A stretch of 64,000 nt of DNA, taken from positions 82,847,583 through 82,911,582 of the forward strand of contig CM076193.1 of the NCBI GenBank assembly GCA_038277395.1, in the 5' to 3' direction. The DNA comes from Dryocosmus kuriphilus. Its lineage: Eukaryota > Arthropoda > Insecta > Hymenoptera > Cynipidae. Of this stretch, positions 11,220 through 23,015 are shown in pieces. Each line of letters begins with the position of its first letter. The first letter of the stretch is position 1. A model generated the notes under the pieces. It saw only the letters and a list, made by a program, of their open reading frames with translations. It did no database searches and was not told where the DNA came from. Position numbers and translations under genes: made by a program.

Positions 11220-13769
11220 ATGTAACATTTTTAATATTAACTATATAATATTAAAATAATAATATTAATTTAATTTATGCTTCCGAAATTGTTGAAATAT
11301 TTTAAAATAAATAATCTTTTATGATACCTTAATTAACAAATATGACAAATATTTCATAAAATATTAAAATTAAAAATTATACTAGTATATATTACTTTAA
11401 TGTATTGTTTATAACTTTTATTAAAGTATTAAAATTGACTTTGTTTATAAATTGTTTTTAAAGTATTAAAATTAACTTACATTTAAATACTCCCGCTTTC
11501 CATTACACTGACGTCATAGTGATCTTTTTGCGATACCTCAAAATTGCTCCCGCGCATCTTGACAGTCGCACATGTGTGCTAAGTTAAGGATGAAACATTA
11601 TGAGGAGCATAGTCAATGGTGAATCTAAAAAATTTTTGATTGTAGAACTTTAAGAAAGTCATGAAAAATAATTATTTCAATTATAAGTTACATGAGGTAA
11701 TCAATTATAGGTCTGAAAGCAATTTTTAATTATGACAGTACTGTTGAAAGTGTTCCATTTGACTAGTGCAGTAAGAGGCCCATCGACTACTTGGCAATAT
11801 CGTCGCGGAGTGAGCAGAGAGGAAATTCAGAGACTCGGCCAGAGAGGAAACCGCGCGAAGGAAAATTATTACTTTCTCTGTATTTCTCTACCCATCCTTT
11901 TCATACCTGCTGGTCTTTTTTTTCTATTGCATCTTTATTGTGCTTCATTTCGTAACAAATGTAGATTGTAGAAATTTCAACCAGCAGGTAACACAATGAA
12001 GAAGCACTTGAGCAAGTTTGATAATATTTAAAAAACATTTTAATTTTTAGAATCTCATGTTTTAGAGTCTCATGTTTATGTATGTATGTATATATATACA
12101 TAAACATGAGACTCTAAAACATGGAAACGTGAATTTAACATTGTACGAAATTTAATTTTAAATGTATACACAGTGAAATATTATATCATTAAAGGTATTT
12201 GATTGAAAATCGTGATTATTTAACTACAAAATGAATCTAACGAATCTTTTAATGAGCTACTTGCAGTTCTGAGAATTTAATGTTATTTAGGTGCTTTATT
12301 TACATGTTAGATCATTTTTGCCAAGAGATTGCGAAAGTATAAAACGAAAAAAAAATTTAATTATAAAAAAATTATAACTTGGATTATCGTGGTAAATTTC
12401 ATTTCAATCATCATTTTGTCATATTTTATTTTTTTACAAAGTGTAATTGTAGAATTAACATAACAATCATAATAAAACGTTTACAAACCGTCTTGTCAGA
12501 TGGACAATCTTTTGAACGATTTCAATATCGTATTACAATCACATTGCTTATTTTTTAAGTTTAGTATAGCATAAAAACAGTTTTACCGATACTCTGAAAT
12601 TGGAGCTTCAGTTTCAAATCAGTTTCAAATAAGTATGAAAACTTAATTACGAGCGTAGCAAATGCATATATAATAAGTATAACTGTATAAAAGCTAATAA
12701 TGTAATGCATAAAAATATATTTTATTGTAATTCTAAAAAAAAAATTACACGCAAAAGGAAAATTCTGCGCAGATTGTATGTATAGGACATTATCATATTA
12801 TATATTTAAGATTGAATAGAAAATTATATGAAATATATTCTCCAATATTGTAAAAATAATGAATATTGTGTTATACGAAATATAATTCTCACATTTTTCA
12901 ATGAAAATAAGCAGTTATTAACATTTACGAATCTTTTACAACAATAATTAAACTCCTACAAATTAAATTAATAATTATAATTCTTAAAAAGTAATAATTT
13001 TAGTAAAAGTTTCAAGTGACAAGCGTTTATCGGTGTGTATTCCAACCTAAGTCAATATCGGAAGAAAGTGAAAAAAGTAAATAGCCGGAATATATTTCGT
13101 GAAATTCAGGACTACATATATAAAGAGTTTCAATTTTTTTCTAGGCGACCAGTTTACCGATGCGCTTTCGAATTAAACCTCATATACACGCACCCTCTCC
13201 GAGCTATCCCACTTATGCTATGAAACATGCTTTGTCTATCCGTGAGGTACTGTGATAAAAAAACAGCGCCATCACGTAGCTGGTCCCAAAACTAAACCTT
13301 CCCCCGTCGTCTCGCTCCCTTGTTCGAAACAAGTTTTCTGCTGCATTGTCGCCTCTATTCCTATCTTCCCTCTACGCTCCCATCGCGCCCCTTGATCCCC
13401 TAATTCTGCGTTTATACCTCTGTCAAGCTCCATGTTAAATAGTGGAAACAGATTTTGTCAATATGGCCGATTATGGAGCGACCGATGCGCCATAAGTGTT
13501 GCCTGGCAGAACTAAATTCAAAAAGCGAGCGTGCGGGCGGGATATTGAAAATCGAAATATTTTTCTTATTGACCTTTTTATTAATTAACAATACCATTAA
13601 TCGTTGTTATTGCATACTCGAATTGAATTATGCAGTAACATCGTAAATGGTATTTTTAATTAATAAAAAGATCGTCATTGTGTAAGATTGAAGAGTAATT
13701 CAGAAAAAGAAGTGTTTAAAAAAGAACGAAATTAATAAAGGTACAAAATTACTTTATTTATTTAGCACA
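11220..13769. other. AT-rich intergenic stretch, no gene
   Basis: Only short frames. A GC-richer island at 13180-13550 has no clear coding signature. The palindrome near 12.09 kb is listed separately. Confidence 0.4.
12056..12123. repeat. Near-perfect palindrome with ~29-bp arms
   Basis: catgttttagagtctcatgt begins the left arm and acatgagactctaaaacatg ends the right arm; the centre is a (TA/TG)-rich loop. The stem would be about 29 bp with very few mismatches. Confidence 0.9.
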
Positions 13770-14060
13770 ATAACAGTCTTTTTTCATAAACGATCTTTCT
13801 TAGAGAGTATTAATTAAAAAAGATTTAAACTCTTCTAGAACTATTTATAAGAAGTCTTCTTTTATAAAATCTCTTTCTTAGAGAGTATTATTATAATTAA
13901 AAAGTAGAATAACTTTCGATTTTTAGACTTATAAATTTTAGACAATTATAAATTGTGGCAACGTAGTAAAAGAGGTAAACTCTTCTAGAAATAATTACAA
14001 GAACAGTAACTTTTTTAATAAAATCTCTTCCTCAATAAAGTATTAATACAACATCATAAT
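13770..14060. repeat. Direct repeats, about three diverged units
   Basis: aactcttctagaa recurs at about 13828 and 13979, and ctctttcttagagagtatta recurs (13790s, 13869), with aaatctcttcctcaataaagtatta as a third diverged copy. Unit about 75-150 bp with indels. Confidence 0.5.
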
Positions 14061-14176
14061 AATAATTTGTAGAACAAGTTAAACCTGTAGAATCTATCTT
14101 ATTTGCTGCTTCTTGTATTCAAATGATACATTATCATCCTGAAGGAAACAAATTTGTTGTTCTCTAGAACGTGCTT

Positions 14177-15167
14177 TTATTTCGTTATTAAATATTTTTG
14201 GATTAAAAAGATTTTCATTCGACGAAAAAAAACAGTCTTAGTTTGATGTTTGACAATATCTGGCATCACAAAAACAGTTTTTATATTTTCAGTTGTCATT
14301 TCAGACATTTTTCTTTTTTTACAGTAAGATATTTGGAGGTCGCTTTCAACATTTTCTATATGCTTTTCAAGAGGAACATTTTTATTTTGAGAAATACTAA
14401 CATTTTCATTTATAGGAAAAGCTTTTTTATGATTTTCAATCTTGTTTACGTGGCTTAAAGAACTCTTGAGGGATACTTGCACTTTGCCTAATTCTTTGGC
14501 ACTTGCATTCTTACTGCCCTTACCACTTTTGATATTTTTTGATTTATTAGATTTTGTGTACTTAAAAATTAAAGATGGAATACACCATTTAATGACTAAC
14601 ATTTCGGGCTTATGTAGTTCACAAAAGATAATTTTTTCAGAGATATTATTGTGAAAATAGGCTATGAAAATATCTTCAAGCGGATATTCATGTCCGTTGA
14701 CTTCGAGAAATGATTTTAAGTGATGATTTAGATTATTTGTAAGTCGCTTCACTTTGTCACTTGTATAAGTAATGGAAGGTTCGGTATTAAAATCGGAAGA
14801 AAACAAAGAAGTCTTGCAAATATCACAGTCTGGAAGTTTTAGACCTCTTAGCACAGAGTCAGCAAGGTTTTCTACTCCTTTATCTTGTACTTGATCGTTT
14901 TCTACTTCAAATTCTTCTTCATGGAATGTACAATCAGGAGAGAGAATCTCTGTATTGACTTTCATTGAAACAAATGTACATATTATTGACGCTCAATTCA
15001 TTTTCTAAATTACAAACTTGCTTCCACTTTTCCCTTAAGTTTTTCTGTCTGGGAAATCTGTGAAAATGTTTATTCGCATAAGTAGTATCATTTACCCGAT
15101 AATAAAATTTGCTACTGCATTTTGGAAATTTGCATGAATATTTCAATCTCCCGATCGTACTTTCCAT
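14177..15167 (-). pseudogene. P-element-like (THAP) transposase, internally deleted
   Basis: The 5' part (15167 to ~14960) begins MESTIGRLKYSCKFPKC and has THAP-domain marks: a C-x4-C-type pair, HFHRFP, a W after RQKNLREK, and a later C, but the distal C-x2-H end is lost where the frame runs out. A second frame (14965-14177, 262 residues) follows with SVLRGLKLPDCDICKTSLFS and IFCELHKPEMLVIKW, text I associate with the C-terminal part of THAP9/P-element-type transposases. The catalytic RNase H-like core between the two is absent. This is the layout of an internally deleted P-type element. Recognition of the C-terminal part is less certain than the THAP part. Confidence 0.55.
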
Positions 15168-15173
15168 TTTGAT

Positions 15174-15312
15174 TTATGTGACTGACAAAGTCCAAGCTAT
15201 TTAAATAAAGCTAATTTCCTACGTTCATTGAACGCAATATGATAAGTTATGTGAGTGACAAAGTCTAAACTATTTAAACAAAGCATTTAACATTGAACAC
15301 AATGTGTATGAC
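15174..15312. repeat. Direct duplication of ~70 bp upstream of the THAP gene
   Basis: tatgtgactgacaaagtcca at about 15175 recurs as tatgtgagtgacaaagtcta at about 15246, each followed by a related actatttaaa...aaagc block and cattgaac. Lies directly upstream of the minus-strand start codon. Confidence 0.6.
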
Positions 15313-15444
15313 TACCGCAATTTCATTACATTATTATAATCTCTTAATAATAATTTTTGGCATAGAAATTGCTATCACATTTTATCACAATCGATAGAAT
15401 CACATATTTACCGATTAAAATTACCAATTAAAATTCTGTTGTCA

Positions 15445-15751
15445 TCATACGTAGCTACACCAGTTGGAGCACGAATTGTTATCGTCTCCAGTTTGATCGA
15501 TTAAGCCATGTGCAGTAATATTCGAACCAGTTCCAGCCTGCCATTTTATAGGGCTTAGTTTATTATTAAAAGTCTTCAAGGTAATACCCGTAATACCATC
15601 TCTTGCTTCTATGAACACATGTTCACCTCTTCCATAATGACCCAAATGGAGGAGTTCCTAAATCTCTTTTGAACCTCATTTCAAATTCAGCCTCACATGA
15701 TCCAGAAAACCTTTTCTTAGGTATTTTCTTGTAGGCTGAAATAAAATCCAT
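15445..15751 (-). pseudogene. Unrecognised coding remnant
   Basis: On the minus strand an ATG at 15751 opens MDFISAYKKIPKKRFSGS and reads about 42 codons; a one-base shift near 15640 joins it to a 66-residue frame (GRGEHVFIEARDGITGIT...) ending at 15445. The composition looks coding and the two frames adjoin, so this is probably a short broken exon. I do not recognise the family. Confidence 0.3.
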
Positions 15752-16875
15752 TTAACTCAACAATTGATAAAAAGTCAATAATGCATTCAATTCAATACTT
15801 TCAATACGCTGCCTAAATTTTTATAAACCTCGTCATATAATTCTGTATTAAGAAACAGAGAAAAAAAGTATTTGAAACGAGTTTCATTAAATTTCCTGCA
15901 TGAGTCATCAAAATAAAAAAATTTGTTTATTTACATTCCTCCAAGATCTTACATTGGCTTTAGAAGTACTGATAAATCATCAGAAAGATGCTTTCTTCAA
16001 AGAAAAATTGACTTTAGAATTTTTTTTAATGTTATTTTTGTGCTACTAATCGTTTTTGTCAGTATTTTAAAAAATACTGATTTTTCATGTTGTGAAAAGT
16101 CGCTGCTGGGAATTTCTTTAAGTATCTTGAATTTCAAATTTTAAGTGATCTTAAGGATTTTTAAAGGGATTAAAAATAGTTTCAGAATTTTCAATAGATT
16201 TTATAAGGTCTAAAGACATTCTAAATAACTTAAAAGAATTACAGATAAGAAGTTTGTAAAAACGTTGTAGAAGCAGAACCCCGGAAAAAAGAAACGATTG
16301 TTTTAACGAATTGGATTCGTTAACGACCGATTCAAATTTTCTAATCGGTTTTTTTTCCAAGGGAAACGTTATAAAATTAAGGGATAATTGATAAACTTAC
16401 CTTCTTATTGAAAATACATCATTTTTTTACACCCACAACAAAACATAACCGACATAACCGAAGCGGTCAACCGTCAGCGTCAGCCGCGTCTAGCACACTA
16501 ACAACTTCGAAATTCCCTACACTCACAAACTGTATAGCTTTAAACTCCCTATAAAGGACCCTAGATTTGCATGGCACGGAAGTTAGACTTGTTACCGGAA
16601 GTTCCTATGCCAGCTTCACCCCCGTGCCTCTGTCCCTCCTACCAGGTCGGTCAGAAAATTGTCCCAGGCCGTTCACCCGACCAATTTTCCGAGGAATTTG
16701 ACTGCGGAAAATGCGCGGGAATTTTAAATATTGTTAAATTATAAAATAAAATAAACCAATTTTTTTATAGTTTTAATTGTAAATTATGATAAGGAATTCA
16801 ATTCTTATAATTATATAATCCTAAAATAGATAAAATGATCAACCCTGACATGAGTATTTCAGATTTCAGACGCTA
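15752..16875. other. Intergenic stretch, possible old promoter near 16.5 kb
   Basis: No gene seen. 16430-16700 is GC-richer, with ctataaagga at about 16547 and accggaagttcc at about 16593, which could be promoter elements, but no transcript can be assigned. Confidence 0.3.
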
Positions 16876-17130
16876 CCCTACTGATAGAAATCACTGGAAA
16901 ATGCCTGGATATTCTCAGGTCAGAGAAGTTTCTGAGACGCAGGCTCTCAGGTAGCAGTTTTTAAAGTTATAGGTAGAGCTTTTGAATGGCCTGAAGGCTC
17001 GTAAATCCCAAATCTCTTAGACCTCAGACTATCTCTAGAGACGAAATCATTCAAATAGAGCCTGAAGAAAGCCTGAAATCGTCCAGAGAACACGCCTGAG
17101 AATATCCTGAGATTTTCTATCGGCAGGATA
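16876..17130. repeat. Probable MITE, ~255 bp
   Basis: ctactgatagaaatc at the left end and gattttctatcggcag at the right end are inverted, and inside them gatattctcagg (left) pairs with cctgagaatatcc (right). No clear target duplication. Confidence 0.5.
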
Positions 17131-17147
17131 TCATGTACTTGTGACTT

Positions 17148-17361
17148 GGTGCAAAGTGTCAGTTGGTGTCAGTCGCTTTGTGTAGTGCCGGGATTTTTTA
17201 TTGTCTTTAGAAAAAATTGAGGGAAAGAAAGTTTGTAAGTAGATATTATTTCCTCTCAGGTATTTTATTATTATTCTGAATTTCAGCATTTGTAATAAAT
17301 TCATATTTTTGTCAGTAGTTTTAAAAATGTAAACAAGTCGAAGCAACATAACCACTAAAAT
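17148..17361. repeat. Harbinger left terminal inverted repeat
   Basis: Pairs with 23016-23229 at high identity with a few substitutions. Translated in either strand these arms give matching spurious frames (17131-17535 minus and 23005-23367 plus). Confidence 0.8.
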
Positions 17362-17421
17362 TCTATAATTGATAATTGGCAATACATAAATGAATTGATT
17401 AATATAGATATCAACCAAAAT

Positions 17422-19227
17422 ATGGATGGGTTTGAAGAAATGGAGCTTCTGTGGCTGCTTTTGCGACGACGGAGAAGGATGAGAAATACTAGGCGATATC
17501 GCGTTCATCCTCTTTGGGAACGTCGACGACTGCAAGGTAAAATTAAAATTTTTTATTTATAATTTAGGCAAAAATTATTTTCATTGTAAAAGAAATGTTA
17601 ATGTACCATCTGCAGACATTTTCTTGTGTTCGAAAATTATTTCAATGACATCGTTTTGTTGGTATAAATCTTTTTTTTTTTCTTTTCACATTTTTTTTTC
17701 TACAGTGCAAATAAAAATTTTTCCTTTTCATAAATCTTTAGAAGAGCGTTTTTCACAGTAAAATAAATTAATATCCTTTGCAACTAGGAACTTCGAAATT
17801 TCGTCGATACTTCCACTAATATGTGGTTCTAATATGTTTTATATATATATAATATTTATAAATAGTCCTAATGTTTAGGAATTATACACGTATGACTGTG
17901 GAGAATTATGAAAAGCTTCTACTGAAAGTGGCTCCAGAACTGTACAGTGCATCAACAAGAGAGGATGTCATCACTCCGTCTGAAAAGTTGATGGTCTCCA
18001 TAAGGTACTTGTAAAATGTACGATTCTCCGATCTTCATATGTAACACTTAAATTTTGTTATTTGCAGGTACTTGGCTACCGGGGAAAGCATCCATTCTCT
18101 TTCGACACAATTTCGGATGGGTGTCTCTATCATAGACACATTCATTCCTAAAGTCTTAAAAGTTTTGTGGGAAAAACTTCAGCCAAAAGTTCTGAAGATG
18201 CCAGAAACTGTAGATGGTTGGCAAAAAATCATAAAGGATTTTGAAGAGAGGTGGCAGATGCCTCATTGTTGGGGTGCCTTGGATGGCAAGCATGTTGTAA
18301 TGACGGTAAATTTTAGATTTTAAAATATCATAAAATATACTGTACTTCATTTTTTAATAATAATTAAAGATGTGTAGCTGTTCGATCAAATTCTCAGTAT
18401 AAATTGGTATCTTTTTTGCCACGTTTAGAATACTTAATTTTTTGAAAATAAGTCTAAGTCTAGAAGAAATAAGCTTCTACACCTCTAATAATAATACTTA
18501 CATTAGTGTAAGCATAACAAAATATGTAATAAATGATGAAATATTTACATAGGCACAACCACACAGCGGCTCAGAATACTTCAACTACAGACATGCTCAC
18601 AGCATCATTTTACTGGCAGTGTGCGATGCTAATTACAAGTATGCAATTGTCGACGTTGGCGGAAAAGGAAGACAGAGTGATGGTGGAGTTTTGCGTCATA
18701 GCATTTTTGGTCAAAAGTTTTTCGCTCGCTCTCTGAATCTTCCTCAACCATCAGAATTATTTCCTGTTAGTCCATCAGTACACCACTTCTGTGTGGCAGA
18801 CGAGTCATTTTCTCTGGATTTAAATATAATGCGACCATTTCCTGGAAGATCTGCGGGACGTCTTCCAAATGATCAGAAGATATTTAATTACAGGTTAAGC
18901 AGAGCCCGACGTATTATTGAAAATGCGTTTGGACTTATGTCAGTCAAGTGGAGAATTTTCCGTGTACCCATAAATGCCCATTGTGAGCCTATAAAGCTCA
19001 TAACAATGGGATCAGTCTGTTTGCATAATTTCATAATTGAAGAAGAGCTACAAATTCCCGAAGATATGCAGCAGTACTTTCCGCCAAAATCTGTTGACAG
19101 AATTGCCAATGAATTTGAAGTTGAAGATGATAGGATGGATGCTTTTCAACCTTTGCCTCATATTCGGGAAGAAAATCTGTCCGCAGTTAGAGTTAGGGAC
19201 ATTTTAAAAGATTATTTTCGTAATTAA
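17422..19227 (+). CDS. PIF/Harbinger transposase, four exons, apparently intact
   Basis: Exons 17422-17536, 17866-18004, 18068-18305 and 18553-19227 have GT-AG introns and join in frame to 388 codons plus TAA, the normal size for this family. The start MDGFEEMELLWLLLRRRRR leads into RYRVHPLWERR, typical of Harbinger N termini, then FRNYTRMT and SEKLMVSIRYLATGESI. The DDE_Tnp_4 catalytic core is present: first Asp in GALDGKH (exon 3), second Asp region in AVCDANYKY...VDVG...SDGG, and the Glu in ARRIIENAFG, followed by CLHNFI. It would cut and paste DNA at TIRs of the kind that bound this element, normally with an accessory Myb/MADF protein. No frameshift or stop was found, so activity is possible on sequence grounds. 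Exon 2's acceptor at 17865 was chosen because it is the only one that keeps phase and the FRNY motif. Confidence 0.88.
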
Positions 19228-19660
19228 GGTCGAGTCCCTTGGCAAGAAGAAAGAGTTGACCAAGGTACATTTTAAACTAGCTGTGGATTCAATCTCAGGG
19301 TTTTGGATAATCGACAATTGCTGCGGCACCCTTCGCTATAACGATTGGACCAATTGGAACTGCTACGGCCGCTCCTTTCTCTTAGTCTGCGTCGTTCAGA
19401 CAAACTATTACTGGAACTGATAGTTCTAACACTTTCGGAAAAATCACTGCCGCAACGATTCCTTTTACTTCCGGATTTGGAGTTCCGATTGCAGCACGAC
19501 AACTTTTTAGGGCTCAAATTAATTTCTGATGTGCCAGCAACTTCGACAACGACTGTTAAGACAACTGCGACGAATCTGTTTATGGCTACACCTCAGTCGA
19601 TTAGTTCACCATTTGGAACTACAGGACAGAACCAAAAGCAATAAAAACATACAGAGTGTA
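19228..19660 (+). other. Harbinger 3' UTR region
   Basis: Follows the transposase stop and contains AATAAA at about 19640. Frames here are short and repetitive (recurring ttggaact / ttcggaactg strings); I do not regard the 99-residue frame at 19345-19644 as a gene. Confidence 0.4.
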
Positions 19661-19794
19661 TACTCCACTTATTAACAACCTGCAAATGATAAGATTTTAA
19701 TTATTTGAATATAATAAAGAATGAAAATTAAGTTTTACAATTTCATACAAAAATGTTTTATTGTTTCGACAAGAAACTTTTATAAAGTTTTACA

Positions 19795-19985
19795 AAGTAA
19801 AGTAATGTCTAGTTGTCTCAGCGATCAAAGTTACTACCTAAGATTGAGATCATTTAACAACATCTTAAACATAAATAAAATTTTTCAATTATATTTTTTT
19901 AACGCAGCTTAATTTCTAGTGGTCTCGACGATCAAGGTCCTTATCTTCGATTGAGATCAAGAATGTCTTCCACTGCTATTAGTTA
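19795..19985 (-). repeat. Diverged duplicates of the MADF gene's last exon
   Basis: On the minus strand two blocks resemble the true terminal exon at 20054-20130: each has gaagacattc/gatctcaatc-like text followed by a short segment and a cattaag-like end. They contain stops and look like old tandem duplications. Confidence 0.4.
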
Positions 19986-21659
19986 AAATTCAGTATTCTA
20001 AGCAATTTAAATAAAAAGTAAAATTATTTAAAACTCAACATTCTTAACACAACTTAATGTCCAATCTTCTCAGATATCAACATTGTTATTTGTGCTTGGA
20101 GTGCCACCCTTTCTTTGATATCAGGAATGTCTTCCAATGTTTTTCCTAGCCACAGTCCCCATTGCTGCATTGCACTGAAATTTGGGACGGGAGCAGTTTG
20201 GCGGTTTTCAATATTTCTTAAAACCGCCTTCTCAATTTCGTCAAGCGGCTTTCTTTTTTCTTAAAAAATAATTATCAGAGAATATTATGAGAAAAAGTTC
20301 GTGAATCTTCATTATTAAACAAAATATTTTACTAGTCCGTGTAAAGACATTGAAGCTCTTGCATTTCCGGTCGCTTATCATGTTTATACATAATTTTATA
20401 AATCATACATTGTTGTACATACTTGCCGCAACTGATGCAGGAGTAGTTGTGTCGACGTCAAAGCCCAATTCATTCATTTCATTATGACTACGCGAACGCG
20501 TATTGTCTTCATTTTCAAGGCAGTTTGTAGTATTGTAAATTGAAGGCACATTTGAAGTAGTGCTGAGATTATATAAAAAAGGTATAAAATTTTAATTATA
20601 CAAAAAAAATTTCTCAGCAAAAAAAAATCCATACGTACTGAAACTCTATAAATTTTATAGCCTCTTAAAAATTAAGTATGTGCAGGCTTTCTTCAGCGAA
20701 CCAAATTTATTTCGTGCCATTGACTGAGTCCAGCCTATTAAACATTAATTATAAATAAGATACACGTCATTGATAAGTAAATTATACAAAAGCTAAAAAT
20801 AGTTCTTTAAATATTAATAATAAACCTGGAAAATGTGACGAGACTTCAGTCCATACTGCTGCAACTATCTTATGCATTTCTACCCACCACAGGAAGTTTA
20901 GTATCCCATAAGCAAGGTTTATTCTTCACCAATTCCAATAGTATTATAGCATTCTTGTCGGAATTCAAAAACGCCACTCCCCTTTCATCAATTTCTACAG
21001 AAAGGTCCTTCGAACCTTCAATTCCTTCAAGTAGTTCACAACTCAACCTCTTGGGCTTTTCGTTCCTAGCCATGTCATGTTTATTATTTGAGATCACCTG
21101 AAGAAAAGAATTAAATCAATATTACAAGAAAAATCGGGCAATATGATTATGATAGTATAAAAAGTAAAAGATTTATAATGAACTTACGTCGTGGAATTCA
21201 TCCAAGTACTCCATGTCGTTTTCTTCGTCTCCATCTTCAAACTCTTGAAAATCACACTGCTTTTTCAAAACGTTACCCACCATTGTCAACTGGTCAGGTG
21301 GAACGTTACTGAAGCATTCGTGCTTGTAAGCCACTTTGTATAGTTCAATTTTGCCTTACACAATTCGCAGAAAAGCGTTTTAAAAGCCTGAAATTAAAAA
21401 ACAATAAACAAATATAAAATTGTTTTGTATTGTAGTCACTGGCGTACATATATGCCTTAACATTTGTCACTAGATTTTTGTATGCATTTCAATGTGAAAT
21501 ACTAGTGATAAATGTTTCAGAATATACCCCGGTGACTGTACATAACCCTGCTTAAAATGACGGATACAACCCGGATAAGAACCGGGTAGAAGTCGGTTCT
21601 TATCCGGCGCTACTGGGATTATACCCGGTTTTTGTCCCCGTTTTTTATCCGGGTTATGC

Positions 21660-22085
21660 TCGGGTCCTATCCGGCATGATATAATATTTACATCCGGTTA
21701 CTATATGCATCTTATCCGGGACCTTTAAGGTTTTTATCGGGGTTATACCCGGTTTCTATCCGGCATGATATAGTATTTATTTCCGGTTTCTATATGGATC
21801 TTATCCAGGACCTTTAAGGTTTTTATCGGGGTTATACCCGGGTTCTATCCGGCATGGTATAATATTTATATCCGGTTTCTATAGGGGTCTTATCCGGGAC
21901 CTTCAGGATATCTATCCGGTTTATAACCGGGTCCTATCCGGCATAAGATAATATTTTTTCCCGGTTTCAATAGAGGTCTTATCCGGGACCTTTAGGATTT
22001 TTATCCGGTTCATAACCGGGTTCTATCCGGGATGAGATAATATTTATTTCCGGTTTCTATAGGGGTCTTACCCGGTTCTTCAAAA
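21660..22085. repeat. Minisatellite, ~120-bp unit, about 3.5 copies
   Basis: Unit features: ggtcctatccggcatgatat, aatatttatttccggtttct, atatggatcttatccgggac, ctttaaggtttttatcgggg. Very rich in the tetramer tccgg/ccggg. Confidence 0.8.
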
Positions 22086-22110
22086 GTTCAAAACGCTTGT
22101 ATCCGGTACC

Positions 22111-22111
<1 letters not shown>

Positions 22112-22146
<35 letters not shown>
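22112..22146. repeat. (TA)n microsatellite
   Basis: Uninterrupted TA repeats over about 35 bp at the junction between the two minisatellite blocks. Confidence 0.95.
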
Positions 22147-22149
<3 letters not shown>

Positions 22150-22366
22150 CTGTGAAGCACCAAAAAAAGGATGGATGACGATCAAACAGATGTAATATCT
22201 TTTCAATATAACAATGGTGAAAGATTGTGTCTAACTTATAACTCCGACGATCGATTCCTATTGTGAGACAATAATCCCTGCGATCCTAGCGGAAGTGATC
22301 TGAACTACCAAGACAATCACGAGCGTGAAAACCCTTATAGGAATAGGATAGAAAACGGAGAATAGA

Positions 22367-22765
22367 AAACGGCCTCATAGAGACCGGATAGGATCCGGGT
22401 AGAAACCTATTTTCGTATTTTAATTTCTGGTCCCATTTGCCAGATAGGAACCGGGTAGGACCGGGTAGCCAGTGCATTTTCACTTAATGATTCACAAGGC
22501 GCTAGGTGCCTCATAGAGACCGAATAGGATCCGGGTAGAAACCTATTTTCCTATTTTAATTTCTGGTCCCATTTGCCAGATAGGAACCGGGTAGGACCAG
22601 GTAGCAGATGCACTTTCACTTAATGATTCACAAGTCACCAGGTGCCTTATAGAGACCGGATAGGATCCGGGTAGACACCTATATTTTTGTATTTAATTTC
22701 TGGTTCCATTTACCAGATAGGAACCGGGTAGGACCGGGTAGAATATGTTTACAACTTATTTTCTG
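22367..22765. repeat. Minisatellite, ~132-bp unit, 3 copies, opposite orientation
   Basis: Unit features: cctcatagagaccggatagg, atccgggtagaaacctattt, gccagataggaaccgggtag, ttcacttaatgattcacaag. The gaccggatagg...ccgggtag text is the reverse of the left block's ccggttt...tccgg text. Confidence 0.8.
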
Positions 22766-23015
22766 TTACCATTTCACGGGTAAGAACCCGATAGGCCCAG
22801 ATAGATCCCGCAAATTTAAATTAGTGACCAGATAAAATCCGGATAGAACCGGGTAAAAACCGAATGGGCATTTATCCGGTTTCTTCTCGGTTTCTACCTG
22901 ACATTTTAAGCAGGGAAGACTAATGAATAAGAGAATTATAAAAAAAAAACTTACGCCACAATATGAATAATACATCTTGACCTAAAAAAAAAAACAAAAA
23001 AGTATTGTCAACAAA

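Larger units (their letters stand above)
21546..22915. mobile_element. Foldback element filled with minisatellites, inside Harbinger intron
   Basis: Bounded by ccctgcttaaaatgac (21546) and cattttaagcaggg (ending 22915). The CCC end raises a piggyBac-type origin, but no TTAA duplication is visible. The interior has no gene; it consists of two minisatellites in opposite orientation around a (TA)n tract and ~210 bp of single-copy DNA. Confidence 0.7.
20054..22975 (-). pseudogene. Harbinger partner gene with MADF-like domain, frameshifted
   Basis: Minus-strand exons: 22975-22955 (MYYSYCG, donor gtaagt), 21387-21188, 21097-20826, 20734-20655, 20562-20423 and about 20262-20054. The third exon carries the MADF signature (AIILLELVKNKPCLWD) and continues, after a shift, with IVAAVWTEVSSHFPG. 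The last exon ends in a helical segment (ADIP-type text: LEDIPDIKERVALQAQITML) resembling the C-terminal interaction region of these proteins. MADF/Myb-like partners bind DNA and help the Harbinger transposase reach the nucleus and the TIRs. Breaks: a shift near 21343 in exon 2, a shift near 20885 in the MADF exon, and TAA at 20655-20657. A 1.37-kb foldback repeat fills most of intron 1. Exon borders downstream of the MADF exon are my inference. Confidence 0.6.

Noticed and set aside
19345..19644. 99-residue frame after the Harbinger transposase
   Set aside because: Leu/Ser-rich, repetitive DNA with a poly(A) signal; treated as 3' UTR.
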